In this document: positions 38,530 through 48,628 of the stretch, in pieces
Layout: each line of letters opens with the position of its first letter
Position numbering within the stretch: the first letter of the stretch is position 1
Assembly: GCA_016783865.1 (NCBI GenBank)
Contig: JADHVS010000003.1
Location: forward strand, 1-60,392
Direction: 5' to 3'
Source: Bacteroidales bacterium
GTDB lineage: Bacteria > Bacteroidota > Bacteroidia > Bacteroidales > SM23-62
DNA: 60,392 nucleotides
The notes under the pieces: generated by a model
The model's input: the letters and a program-made list of their open reading frames with translations, nothing else
Database searches by the model: none
What the model was told of the DNA's origin: nothing
Program-made: the position numbers and the translations under genes

Positions 38530-39726
38530 TCACAATTCTTCGTGCTGCATTTTCCAGGGTGGTAACAGCCATAAAAGAAAGGTCAAAATTAAAAGCGGTA
38601 TAATAATCCATACCACGGCCATCAGTGAGCCCTCTGAACCTATCAGGCCCAGTTTGAAACTTGTAAATCCATAAAAGCTTTTTGAGAATAACTGGCCGCC
38701 AATAACCACATTCCATCTCATAAAGAATATTCCCACCAACACCAATGAACCAGATATAATGTATATTATCTTACGGATAAGGATTTTTGGCTTATATAAC
38801 TGTAAAACGGCAAGGCTGATTAAAGGAATAAGGGTACCGAAAATTACCTGAATAACAATCAGCGTTATATTTAATTTTCCTGAAACAAGAAGGGATATTA
38901 TTTCAAAAGATTCTTCTGCTTCATAGATCCTTTGGATCTGGTCCAGGGCTTCAAGTGAAAAATCGAGAATCAATACATAAAACAGGAATTTTGCAATTTT
39001 ATCCAGTGCATCCATCATAATGGGTTGTTTGCGTATGTAGCTGATTACTATGTAAATCAGCATTACCAGGGCTATTCCCGACACCATGGCAGAAAACAGG
39101 AATATAACAGGCATGAGAACCGAAGACCACCATGGATTGGCTTTAATTGATCCAAAAATAAATCCTACATAACCATGTAAAAGAAAAGCAGATGGAATTC
39201 CTATAACAGTTATGAAATAGCCTAATTTCCTATCCCATTTAAGGGTTCTGGGGGAAAGATCTGTAACACCAAGAGTAAGTATTCTGTAAACCCATTTCAT
39301 GATCCCTGTTTTCTCTTTTGACCAGATGACTAGACTGTGCCGATAGTCAAACCAAATTTCCAGTAACAGCACAACCATCAGATACCACAAATAGACAAAT
39401 CCAAAAACCGCCATCGCCGATTTGGGATTAGGGGTAATCATTATCATATACGCCCTGAAAGGTTTTGTCAGATGGCTTGCAAGGGGGAGAGCTGCCACCA
39501 GTAAAAATGCGAGTGCAGTAAGAAGAGCAATCTCATAGGTAGGTTTCAATACATTCACTTTAAATACCCTTTCCAGGGAGGCCAGTATAAAAGCCCCGGC
39601 AACAAGTCCTGTAATATAGGGGTAGAGTACTATCAGGATTCCCCAGTGTAATTCTATTTCATTTGGATAAATGTAGCCCTCCACTTTGGAAAGCATTTCA
39701 AATAAATGCTGGAAGTGTTCTTGCAT
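38530..39726 (-). CDS. NrfD/PsrC-family quinol-interacting membrane protein
   Basis: 398 residues with about nine or ten transmembrane helices. Features such as WGILIVLYPYITGLVAGAFILASLERVF at the N-terminus fit the NrfD/PsrC/HybB family, which moves electrons between quinone and a peripheral Fe-S protein. It lies directly after a four-cluster Fe-S protein and a tetraheme cytochrome gene. No Mo/W oxidoreductase is present, so the physiological electron donor or acceptor is open. Confidence 0.88.
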   Translation of the reverse strand: MQEHFQHLFEMLSKVEGYIYPNEIELHWGILIVLYPYITGLVAGAFILASLERVFKVNVLKPTYEIALLTALAFLLVAALPLASHLTKPFRAYMIMITPNPKSAMAVFGFVYLWYLMVVLLLEIWFDYRHSLVIWSKEKTGIMKWVYRILTLGVTDLSPRTLKWDRKLGYFITVIGIPSAFLLHGYVGFIFGSIKANPWWSSVLMPVIFLFSAMVSGIALVMLIYIVISYIRKQPIMMDALDKIAKFLFYVLILDFSLEALDQIQRIYEAEESFEIISLLVSGKLNITLIVIQVIFGTLIPLISLAVLQLYKPKILIRKIIYIISGSLVLVGIFFMRWNVVIGGQLFSKSFYGFTSFKLGLIGSEGSLMAVVWIIIPLLILTFLLWLLPPWKMQHEEL

Positions 39727-39727
39727 A

Positions 39728-40495
39728 TTACCGTACCTCCGAACTTAAGGCATTATAATAGAGTTTGGATCCTGTATTCAGATGAGGCTTCAGTACCTGG
39801 CAGGTGTTCTCCTTTAGAAATTCTACCATAACTCCTTCCTTATCATTTAGATCTCCGAAAATTCTGGCACCTGTCGGGCAAACTTCAATACAGGCCGGAG
39901 ATAGCCCTTTCTTAATCCTGTGATAACATAACGTGCATTTATCTACAACCTTCTTTTCGGGATGAATATACCTGCAGCCATATGGACAGGCCTGAACACA
40001 ATAACGGCAACCTATACATTGCTTGTCATCAACCAGTACCACTCCTTCCGGGCTGTCGTAGGTGGCCCCTACGGGACAAACCTGCACACAGGGTGACATA
40101 AAACAATGGTTACACATTTTGGGAACAAAAAAAGATTTGAATATCTCCTCCTCGGGTATTTTCTGCTCAAAGCCATCAACTCCTCCATTTGGAGATTCTA
40201 CGATTACTTCACCGTCATTTTTTATAGTATACTGCTCAATCCAGGTGCGAAAGAAAAAAGGCTCCCGGGGTACATTGTTTTCCACTTTGCATGCCCCGGC
40301 ACATCGTCCGCATCCAATACATTTTTGAATATCTATCCCAATACCATACCACGGACCAGATTCATTTACAGGACTGGCAGCATACAATAATATCCCGGAA
40401 GGGTTAAGCAGGGTAAAGGCAAATCCTCCTCCAGCTGCAGCTGCAAATGATTTGATGAATTTTCTCCTCGAAGATTCTATTCTTTCAGTTCCCAT
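39728..40495 (-). CDS. Tat-exported four-cluster Fe-S protein (DmsB/HybA type)
   Basis: 255 residues with a twin-arginine signal (SSRRKFIKSFAAAAGG). Sixteen or so cysteines group as CIGCGRCAGAC, CNHCFMSPCVQVCP, CIGCRYCVQACPYGC and CTLCYHRIKKGLSPACIEVCP, the pattern of four 4Fe-4S clusters in the DmsB/NrfC/HybA family. It should link the tetraheme cytochrome and the NrfD-type membrane protein in the periplasm. It overlaps the cytochrome gene by 19 bases and is separated from the NrfD gene by one base. Confidence 0.93.
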   Translation of the reverse strand: MGTERIESSRRKFIKSFAAAAGGGFAFTLLNPSGILLYAASPVNESGPWYGIGIDIQKCIGCGRCAGACKVENNVPREPFFFRTWIEQYTIKNDGEVIVESPNGGVDGFEQKIPEEEIFKSFFVPKMCNHCFMSPCVQVCPVGATYDSPEGVVLVDDKQCIGCRYCVQACPYGCRYIHPEKKVVDKCTLCYHRIKKGLSPACIEVCPTGARIFGDLNDKEGVMVEFLKENTCQVLKPHLNTGSKLYYNALSSEVR

Positions 40496-40941
40496 GGCTG
40501 ATGCGGATTATGACAATCAATACATATTTTTTCAATATAATGCTCGTCCGGATTTATTTGAAATATAACATTGGTGGACTTGGCCGCATGAGCAGCATGA
40601 CATAGAGCACAAAAATCCCTTTCCCTGTTGAGTTTTACATCAACTGAATCCGGATACTCAACATGACTCTGAGCCGGGCCATGACATATCTCACAGTTTA
40701 GTTCACTATGAAGATCTGCCTCTTTCAATTCAAATATATCAGAATGGCATTCGATACACGCTTCATGTCCGGCATATTTTATTTCATAGGACTCATTATC
40801 CTGCAGGGAACCGGCCCTGTAATGCCCGTAATCTCCAAACCCTTCCGGGACTAAAACAGCACGGATCAAAATAAATACGACAATAAAAATAGTCATCAGA
40901 AGCAGGAGGCGCTTAACCTGCGGTGGGATGTATATTTTCAT
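40477..40941 (-). CDS. Membrane-anchored tetraheme cytochrome c
   Basis: 154 residues with one N-terminal membrane helix (about 10-30) and four CxxCH haem sites at 62-66, 83-87, 111-115 and 140-144. It is the first gene of the cytochrome / Fe-S / NrfD operon. Comparable three-part assemblies occur within Qrc and alternative complex III, but those also carry a molybdopterin-type subunit that is missing here. Confidence 0.93.
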   Translation of the reverse strand: MKIYIPPQVKRLLLLMTIFIVVFILIRAVLVPEGFGDYGHYRAGSLQDNESYEIKYAGHEACIECHSDIFELKEADLHSELNCEICHGPAQSHVEYPDSVDVKLNRERDFCALCHAAHAAKSTNVIFQINPDEHYIEKICIDCHNPHQPWELKE

Positions 40942-41095
40942 ACAATAAAGAATATATCTGCATTTGTTAATACAGATTATATGTACTGTTAAATATATTT
41001 ATTATTTACCACAAAAATTACATTATATATTATTTTTATAATTTAGAACAAGTTTAATAAAAGACTTATATCATAGCTCTTACTCATAGTTAAAT

Positions 41096-42598
41096 ATGTT
41101 TATGAACTTGGAATCATCAGATTTATTCTGCCAGGATCTGCCTACTGCTCCGCGATCAGATATTGGAACAGTTTTAGTAACCGGGGCAACGGGTTATATT
41201 GGCGGACGGCTCGTTCCTGAACTGGTTGCGCGTGGCTATCGGGTCAGAATCATGGTACGGAGTTACTCACCTGAACTGGAGGACAGGTTTCCGGGTACTG
41301 AAATAGTTGTAGCTGATGCCCTGAATGTAGGTGACCTGGGAAAAGCCCTGCAAGGGGTCGAAGTTGCCTACTACCTGATCCATTCCATGCTGCTAGGGAA
41401 GAAGGAGTTTGAAATAGCAGATATACAGGCTGTTACTAATTTACGGCTGAAAGCTGAAGAATTGCATATTAAGAGAATAATATACCTGGGAGGATTGGGA
41501 GAATATAGAGAAGATCTCTCAGGGCACCTCAGGAGCAGGATTATTGTGGCTGAGATATTAGCGAGAAGTAAAATCCCAACTACGATTTTAAAGGCTGCAA
41601 TAATAATTGGCTCAGGAAGTGCTTCCTATGAAATCATAGAAAACATTGTAAGAGTCGGTCCTGTTTTATTCTTCCCATCATGGTCAAAAACCCTTTGCCA
41701 GCCTGTTAGCATTCGCGATATTATTAAATACCTTGTAGGTGTGCTGGAAATAGAGGAAACAGCCGGAAGTTCCTATGATTTGTGCGGTGATGAGATTCTT
41801 AGCTACAAAGATATGATTAAAACCTTTGCTAAACTCCTGGGTAAAAAAAGGTTGTATCTCAAATCTCCGATCTCCAATATTAAAGTCTTCAGTTACATTG
41901 CCAGCCTGGTGACACCTGTGCCTGCTGCCATCATTTATTGTTTGATGGAAGGGGTGACCAATGATGTTATCTGTAAAAACAATGCTATAAAAAAGTACTT
42001 ACCATTCAAAACACTGGATTACAAAGTGGCCATTCTGAGAGCCCTTTCAAGGGAGGAACAGGATAATATATCAACCCGCTGGTCGGATGCTTATCCGCCT
42101 GCTCATGAACTGTCTATTAAATTATCCGAACTGAAGGAAAAACCACATTATAGAAGTTCGTATCATGTTTACACAGACAAATCTGCAATACTACTGTTCA
42201 GTTCCATTTGCAAAGTCGGTGGAAAAGATGGTTGGTTTCACAACAACTGGATGTGGAGGTTAAGAGGATTTATTGACAGGATGGCCATGGGAGTCGGTTC
42301 ATCCAGGGGAAGAAGAAGCGCTTCAACTTTGCGGATAAATGATGTTATAGGATTCTGGAGGGTTGAGGACCTTATTCCGAATAAGAAGCTTTTGCTCAGG
42401 GCCGAAATGAAATTACCAGGCAAAGCCTGGCTCGAATTCACCATTAACCAGGTGAGTCAATCAGACAAGAACAGGTTATCTGTCGATGCCTATTTCTCTC
42501 CCAGAGGATTACTTGGTAATCTTTACTGGTACAACTTCCTTCCGTTTCATTTTATTATTTTTAAGAACTTATTGAAGCAATTGATTAAAAGAAGTTGA
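41096..42598 (+). CDS. SDR-type NAD(P)-binding protein with DUF2867 domain
   Basis: 500 residues. Residues about 25-330 form an atypical SDR (VLVTGATGYIGGRLVPELVARGYRVRIMVR, then a Rossmann core related to NmrA and complex I NDUFA9-like proteins). The C-terminal 150 residues match the DUF2867 pattern (WFHNNWMWRLRGFIDRMAMGVG, DVIGFWRVEDLIPNKKLLLRAEMKLPG). It may bind NAD(P)H in a sensor or repair role; no substrate is known. It is divergent from the tetraheme cytochrome gene. Confidence 0.85.
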   Translation: MFMNLESSDLFCQDLPTAPRSDIGTVLVTGATGYIGGRLVPELVARGYRVRIMVRSYSPELEDRFPGTEIVVADALNVGDLGKALQGVEVAYYLIHSMLLGKKEFEIADIQAVTNLRLKAEELHIKRIIYLGGLGEYREDLSGHLRSRIIVAEILARSKIPTTILKAAIIIGSGSASYEIIENIVRVGPVLFFPSWSKTLCQPVSIRDIIKYLVGVLEIEETAGSSYDLCGDEILSYKDMIKTFAKLLGKKRLYLKSPISNIKVFSYIASLVTPVPAAIIYCLMEGVTNDVICKNNAIKKYLPFKTLDYKVAILRALSREEQDNISTRWSDAYPPAHELSIKLSELKEKPHYRSSYHVYTDKSAILLFSSICKVGGKDGWFHNNWMWRLRGFIDRMAMGVGSSRGRRSASTLRINDVIGFWRVEDLIPNKKLLLRAEMKLPGKAWLEFTINQVSQSDKNRLSVDAYFSPRGLLGNLYWYNFLPFHFIIFKNLLKQLIKRS

Positions 42599-42650
42599 TC
42601 ATTAATCGAAATTGGCCAGGGCCTGGCACAAACAAGCTTCACATCCCGGA

Positions 42651-43970
42651 TTATTGAGGAAGGATAAAGCAGAATTTCGAACCGGAACCTTCTTCACTCT
42701 CCACCCAAATCTTTCCTCCATGGCTTTGCACTATTTGCCTGGCAATGGACAGGCCAAGTCCTGTACCTTCGGCACTGATTGCTTTGGCATTACTTGCCCT
42801 GTAAAACTCATCAAAAATAAACTCCTGTTCTTTAACGGGTATTCCCATACCCTGGTCGATGATTTCAACCAGCATTCCATTTTTATGTTTTTTAACATTC
42901 AGATTCACTTCGCTTTTTTCTTTGGAGTAGTTGATTGCATTAATTAATAAGTTTGTTACCAGTTCTTCAAATGAAACCCTAATGGCGGATATCTTATCCA
43001 CCGATTCCTCAATATCAACCTGAAGGTCGACTGATTTTTCTTTTGCCCTGTTTATTACATCCTCTGCTATCTTTCGAATGGAATCCCTGACTGGAAATTC
43101 TTCGGATTTGATTTTATCAATGAGTTTTAACCTTGTCATGTATAACAGATCTTGTATGAATCTTGTGAGAACCTTTGTCCTGTTATATGCTCGTTTTAAA
43201 AATTCCTCTCTGGTATTATTGTCTGAAGGGCTTGTCTTATTTACCACAATGCTTATACAACTTTGAATCGCAGCAAGATGCGCCTTGATATCGTGCGTGA
43301 TTCTCAGTACATATTCATTTTTTATAGCGTCTTTCCGTTCAAGTTCCTGGTTTGCTTTCAAGTATGCCTTTTCATGTTCTCTGGATTGTCTTGCAAGGCG
43401 GTTTGTAATGTAAGCCACCAGGTATGAAGTGGTAACAAAAATTACTCCGGTTCCAATAAGATACAATCCACTCTTATATAATTCATGGGAAACAAATCCA
43501 TTCAGGCTGTAATGCGGAATGAATCCTGAATATTCTGAAATGGTGAGCAATCCAATGAGCACCAGAGCAAAGGTTACCTGCATAAAACTTTCTATTGATG
43601 ATAAGATAATACTGGCCATTATCATATGGAAAATATAGTAAATGATAAAAGGATTTTCAATGCCACCGGAATAATGGAGCATAACTGTCAGGATAACAAA
43701 ATCAGCAGCTATTTGAAAGTTTATCAAGTACCTAACATGCAGATCCTGGTTACTATTGCTCAGTTTAGTTATCCTATTAAAAAGTATTGTATATACAACA
43801 TTAAGAATTAGAAATACCCCGGAAACTGCATAAAGATTGAACTCTTTGACGCTGATATCCATTATTCTGCTTGAAAAGGCAGTAGCCAGAATAATACCTA
43901 TCACACCAATCCATCTAAGCCTTACCAGCCAGAAGGAAAATTGAAACAACTTATTATCTCTTGATCCCAT
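42651..43970 (-). CDS. Membrane sensor histidine kinase
   Basis: 439 residues. About six transmembrane helices span residues 15-190, followed by a coiled coil, HisKA with His226 in YVLRITHDIKAHLAAIQ, and HATPase_c with NLLINAINYSKEK, GMLVEIIDQGMGI and GTGLGLSIARQI. No large periplasmic sensor is present, so the membrane domain itself is the likely sensor. It lies between the two paralogous stand-alone receivers, which makes it the best candidate kinase for them. Confidence 0.92.
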   Translation of the reverse strand: MGSRDNKLFQFSFWLVRLRWIGVIGIILATAFSSRIMDISVKEFNLYAVSGVFLILNVVYTILFNRITKLSNSNQDLHVRYLINFQIAADFVILTVMLHYSGGIENPFIIYYIFHMIMASIILSSIESFMQVTFALVLIGLLTISEYSGFIPHYSLNGFVSHELYKSGLYLIGTGVIFVTTSYLVAYITNRLARQSREHEKAYLKANQELERKDAIKNEYVLRITHDIKAHLAAIQSCISIVVNKTSPSDNNTREEFLKRAYNRTKVLTRFIQDLLYMTRLKLIDKIKSEEFPVRDSIRKIAEDVINRAKEKSVDLQVDIEESVDKISAIRVSFEELVTNLLINAINYSKEKSEVNLNVKKHKNGMLVEIIDQGMGIPVKEQEFIFDEFYRASNAKAISAEGTGLGLSIARQIVQSHGGKIWVESEEGSGSKFCFILPQ

Positions 43971-44404
43971 TTTACAGAAATTAATAATTAAGATTCGTTG
44001 AAATTATTTTTAGTGAAGTATAGTTTGAAATAAATTACGCAAAGTGCGCCAACCTGATTGGTCTGCGATCATGTTATCAGGTATTAACATAATGAAAAAA
44101 CTCAAATGAACGATAATTCATTTCTTGTGATCATACCACAATATTAACGGTAACGCCCTGAGAAACATCCCTGCAGCATTTTTTACAGTTGAAGAATTTC
44201 ACTGGATCTACCTGCAGCCTCTATTGCCAGGATTCTATTATAATCCGGGGATGAATACCTTCCAAAAAGTAATCAGATGAGTCAGTATATTATAAATTGT
44301 CAATGCAATAATCAAAATCCCTTGAGCTGATGATTTTAAGTATTCGATTTATCTGGCAATTCATTTTTTCCCGCTTTTCTGGCTACCCGGATCAAAGAAT
44401 TGAA
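43971..44404. other. 434-base gap without a recognisable gene
   Basis: Lies between the receiver at 44405-44791 and the histidine kinase, both on the minus strand. It is AT-rich. A short minus-strand reading of about 23 residues with a CKKCC motif (around 44136-44204) can be translated but is too short to support as a gene. No promoter, terminator or repeat stands out. Confidence 0.5.
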
Positions 44405-44791
44405 CTAAATAATTTTTTTTATTTTCGTTAATAATTCCTCCTGGTCAATAGGTTTGTCCATAAAATATACGGATGGCAAAGCATCCAATTCATCAAATGC
44501 ATCTCTGATATTTACACCAATACTATCTAGCATCCCGGTAATTATCAAAATTGGAATATCTCTGAAATCGGGATCATTTTTTATTGTATGAGCAAATCGA
44601 TGACCTTCCAGATCAGTATCCATCATTACGTCCAGAATCAATAGATCAGGCTTTTTATTTTTAATTTTTTCCATTCCAGTGATCGTGTTGGATGCCGTAT
44701 CTATTTCATAGTTTTTGCTTTCCAGAGTAACCTGGAAAGATCTTCTAATATCTTCATCATCATCGATAATCAGTATTTTTTTTGTTTCCAT
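44405..44791 (-). CDS. Stand-alone response-regulator receiver protein (paralogue 2)
   Basis: 128 residues, receiver domain only, with IIDDDED, phospho-acceptor D54 in LLILDVMM and K113 in MDKPID. It has the same length as, and 55 percent identity by hand count to, the receiver at 38058-38444. The pair seems to have arisen by duplication and brackets the cytochrome/NrfD module and histidine kinase. Confidence 0.93.
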   Translation of the reverse strand: METKKILIIDDDEDIRRSFQVTLESKNYEIDTASNTITGMEKIKNKKPDLLILDVMMDTDLEGHRFAHTIKNDPDFRDIPILIITGMLDSIGVNIRDAFDELDALPSVYFMDKPIDQEELLTKIKKII

Positions 44792-45122
44792 TAGTAGATA
44801 GATTTAGTTTAAGGCAAATTAGTTTAATATAATGGAAATATCAATTAACGGGACAAGAATCATAAGAATCAGATTGTGGTTAAAGTTACCCTCAAAATTG
44901 TTTTCCATTTTTTCTACCAGTGAGATAAAAGATGTTGCGGATGTCCCCTGCTCATGAATAAATACTCCAGACCTGTACTTTACTGAATAACGGTTTTAAT
45001 TTATTAATGCTAATTCTGATTTCGATAATATTAATAATGGGAACTTTTTTATTGAACAAGTTTCGCAATTATTATATCTAAGGTCCTTTGGTATATTCAT
45101 CATGAAGCCGATGTTTCAATTA
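44792..45122. other. 331-base gap, no gene seen
   Basis: AT-rich spacer between the receiver gene and larE, both minus strand. It should hold the receiver promoter; no good TTTG / TAnnTTTG pair was found, and no hairpin or repeat stands out. Confidence 0.5.
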
Positions 45123-45935
45123 TTACTTGATATCAGATTTATTTTTTCTTAGCATTATATTCATTGATCCCGTTTTATATCCCTTTAAATCAATTGTGAC
45201 AAAATTAAAGCCGGCATTCTCACATATTGATATTAATTCAGTTCTAAGGTTCCATGCCATATCCATTTCTCTATGATCGAATTCTAACCGGGCCAGGTTC
45301 TCATGATTCCGTACTCTGAAGATTTTAAAACCCAGATTCCTGGTCTCTTTTTCCACGCTTGCAACCCTGTTGAGCTTTTCTTTTGTTATGTGCTCTCCAT
45401 AAGGAAATCGTGAAGCCAGGCATGCATATGCCGGTTTATCAGCAGTTGGCAATTTAAGTTCCCTGGAAAATTCTCTAATCTCCTCCTTTTTAAAACCAGC
45501 CTTAACAAGAGGTGATAAAATCCCTTTTTCTTTAAGTGCTAGTCTCCCAGGCCGATAATCATCCAAATCATCTGCATTACTCCCATCAAATACAATATCA
45601 TAATTTTCCTTCTCAGCAATGTATTTGATTTTTTGGAAAAGTTCACTTTTACAATAATAACATCTGTCGGGAGGATTATTTGAAAATCCAGGTATCTCCA
45701 TTTCCTCTGAAATAATAATTCTATGCTCTATTCTTAATAATGCAGCAATTTTTTTTGCATCGTCCAGTTCATAAAACGGATATGTTGAAGAGGTTGCCGT
45801 AACAAGTAAAAGCCTGCCATCAATGCTTTCTTTTGCAATCCGGGCTAAAAATGTACTATCTACTCCGCCTGAAAATGCTATTACAGCTGATTTATAACTA
45901 CTCAATATTGATTTCAGTTTATCTAACTTATTCAT
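45123..45935 (-). CDS. larE: LarE-family ATP-dependent sacrificial sulfur transferase
   Basis: 270 residues. The PP-loop SGGVDST (residues 22-28) and the C-terminal ACLASRFPYG identify LarE, which adds sulfur to the pincer precursor of the nickel cofactor of lactate racemase-type enzymes. C172 matches the sacrificial cysteine position. C92 and C95 (RCYYCK) plus C172 give the three-cysteine set described for LarE homologues that bind a 4Fe-4S cluster. larA, larB and larC are not adjacent, so it may serve another nickel-pincer enzyme elsewhere. Confidence 0.88.
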   Translation of the reverse strand: MNKLDKLKSILSSYKSAVIAFSGGVDSTFLARIAKESIDGRLLLVTATSSTYPFYELDDAKKIAALLRIEHRIIISEEMEIPGFSNNPPDRCYYCKSELFQKIKYIAEKENYDIVFDGSNADDLDDYRPGRLALKEKGILSPLVKAGFKKEEIREFSRELKLPTADKPAYACLASRFPYGEHITKEKLNRVASVEKETRNLGFKIFRVRNHENLARLEFDHREMDMAWNLRTELISICENAGFNFVTIDLKGYKTGSMNIMLRKNKSDIK

Positions 45936-45985
45936 TTCTTTTCAATTCTTTAGAATATTTCCTGGTTATTAATTAATTTAAATTG

Positions 45986-46131
45986 CTAGTTACTAGTTAC
46001 TTGGCACAAGGTGTCTGGTTAACAGTTATATATAAATTAGCACGCTAAATAAATTATTATTAATCCAATAGATTTTATGTTATTGATTATTAATATCTCA
46101 TCCAGCAACTAGCACCTAGTACCTGGCAACT
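45986..46131. repeat. Inverted pair of degenerate heptad arrays in a 333-base gap
   Basis: Units CTAGTTA, CTAGTTA, CTTGGCA at 45986-46006 and AGCAACT, AGCACCT, AGTACCT, GGCAACT at 46104-46131, roughly inverted relative to each other. They occupy the otherwise empty gap 45936-46268 between larE and the MerR gene. The rest of the gap is AT-rich with no gene seen. Confidence 0.65.
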
Positions 46132-46268
46132 TGAACTAATTGATACATAACGCGGTATGATATTAGACTAAATATAGTGGAATCATGCATATTCTTTAAC
46201 CAGCCTTAATCAAATGTCAGGTTCCTGAGTGATTACTGTCTTAATTCAAATAATCGATTGTCTATAGT

Positions 46269-46700
46269 TCATTTGAGAAACTGCTTCAACAAAACCTTCA
46301 AGTCCAGATTTTCTTCCAGAATGGAGTAAACTTCACATTCCCTGCAATTGATATTCCTGCATTCAGGTCCTTTTTCAGAGGCTTCCCAACAAGGTTGGGT
46401 GATTGAATTATACGCCTCACAATTTGATCGCTCACCCACCGAACATGACCGGATTGCCCAACAAGGAATCAAAGCCAAAAGAGATTTGATTCCAGCGACA
46501 TTTAATCCCTGTTCATCCAGTTGAGTGCGGATTTTTTTAAAACGGACAATATCAACATCAGAAAACAAATGCCGGCTGGTATCTTTTTTATAGGGTATGA
46601 TCAATCCCTTTTCTATATATTGCCTTATTGAGTGAATGGGGATGCCGGATAATCGGGAAGCAACACTTAAAGTGTAAACAGGATTCGTCTTTTTAAACAT
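46269..46700 (-). CDS. MerR-family regulator with C-terminal two-CW cysteine-rich domain
   Basis: 143 residues. Residues 8-75 form a MerR winged helix (LSVASRLSGIPIHSIRQYIEKGLI). The tail carries seven cysteines (80, 86, 94, 104, 114, 119, 122), with two Cys-Trp pairs (80-81, 104-105), the pattern of two-CW domains that appear to bind metal or an Fe-S cluster. This suggests a regulator that senses redox state or metal. It is divergent from the methionine operon; its targets are unknown. The domain naming is from memory and moderately certain. Confidence 0.8.
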   Translation of the reverse strand: MFKKTNPVYTLSVASRLSGIPIHSIRQYIEKGLIIPYKKDTSRHLFSDVDIVRFKKIRTQLDEQGLNVAGIKSLLALIPCWAIRSCSVGERSNCEAYNSITQPCWEASEKGPECRNINCRECEVYSILEENLDLKVLLKQFLK

Positions 46701-47038
46701 GATATAAATTAAGGATTTGTCAGTTTTTGATTATACATCTTTAACTAAACACTCTCTAAAATTAAGAAAAAAGTATTAATATGTATTATATGATTACCTA
46801 TTAATATATTTACAAACACCTTTCATCTGTATTTTTCAATTCAGTTAATATTATATGAATCTCACAAAAAGCTATACTGGAGTAAAAGAAAACGAAGGAT
46901 TAAATTGTTTCCGATACTATGAGACGGTAATGAATAATTAAAATAGCACAATTCGATAAAAAATATTCTAAAATTTGGTGTTTCGGAATTTAATATCTTA
47001 ATTTGCCTTACGTTCAATTACCGCTCAAGGATGTAGTT
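46701..47038. other. Divergent intergenic region, MerR gene / methionine operon
   Basis: 338 AT-rich bases. For the plus strand, TTTG at 46974-46977 and TAATTTG at 46999-47005 are about 21 bases apart, a near match (one base short of TAnnTTTG) to the Bacteroidetes promoter, placed to start transcription just before the riboswitch. No gene is seen. Confidence 0.45.
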
Positions 47039-47149
47039 GATTTATAAAGAATGAGGTGAGAGAACAGGCTCTGCGATCCTCTGGCAACCTTACCCTCACG
47101 TGGGTAGCCGGTGCCAATTCCTGACCATTTTTATGGTGAATATAAATTA
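47039..47149 (+). ncRNA. SAM-I (S-box) riboswitch
   Basis: Core elements read in order: P1 5' strand TTTATA (47041-47046) then AAAGAATGAGG, P2 GAGGTGAGAGAACAGGCTC with CCTC closing it, the conserved GGCAACC, a P3 arm TTACCC/GGGTA, GCCGGTGCCAATTCC, a P5-like hairpin ACCA-TTTTT-TGGT, and P1 3' strand TATAAA (47141-47146). These match the S-box consensus. The two genes that follow make methionine, as expected for SAM-controlled repression. No clear terminator is seen before metY, so control may act on translation. Confidence 0.9.
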
Positions 47150-47274
47150 AGTACAGATGAAAAAATCAAAAGAAATACATTATTAATCTTCATTGGTATA
47201 TCCATTTGAAGAACCATGGATTTAAACAGATCAGTAAAAAAAATGCTGACCTGCTCAATTCAATTTGTTAGTAA

Positions 47275-48594
<1,320 letters not shown>

Positions 48595-48628
48595 AAGGAT
48601 TAATTTAAACCCTGATAAATCTCTAAGC

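Noticed and set aside
42607..42630. GCCAGGGCCTGGC palindrome as a terminator between the SDR-DUF2867 and kinase genes
   Set aside because: The stem is short, loop of one base, and no T-run follows.
44136..44204. Short minus-strand frame of about 23 residues with a CKKCC motif
   Set aside because: Too short, with a GTG start and no ribosome-binding site or neighbour support.
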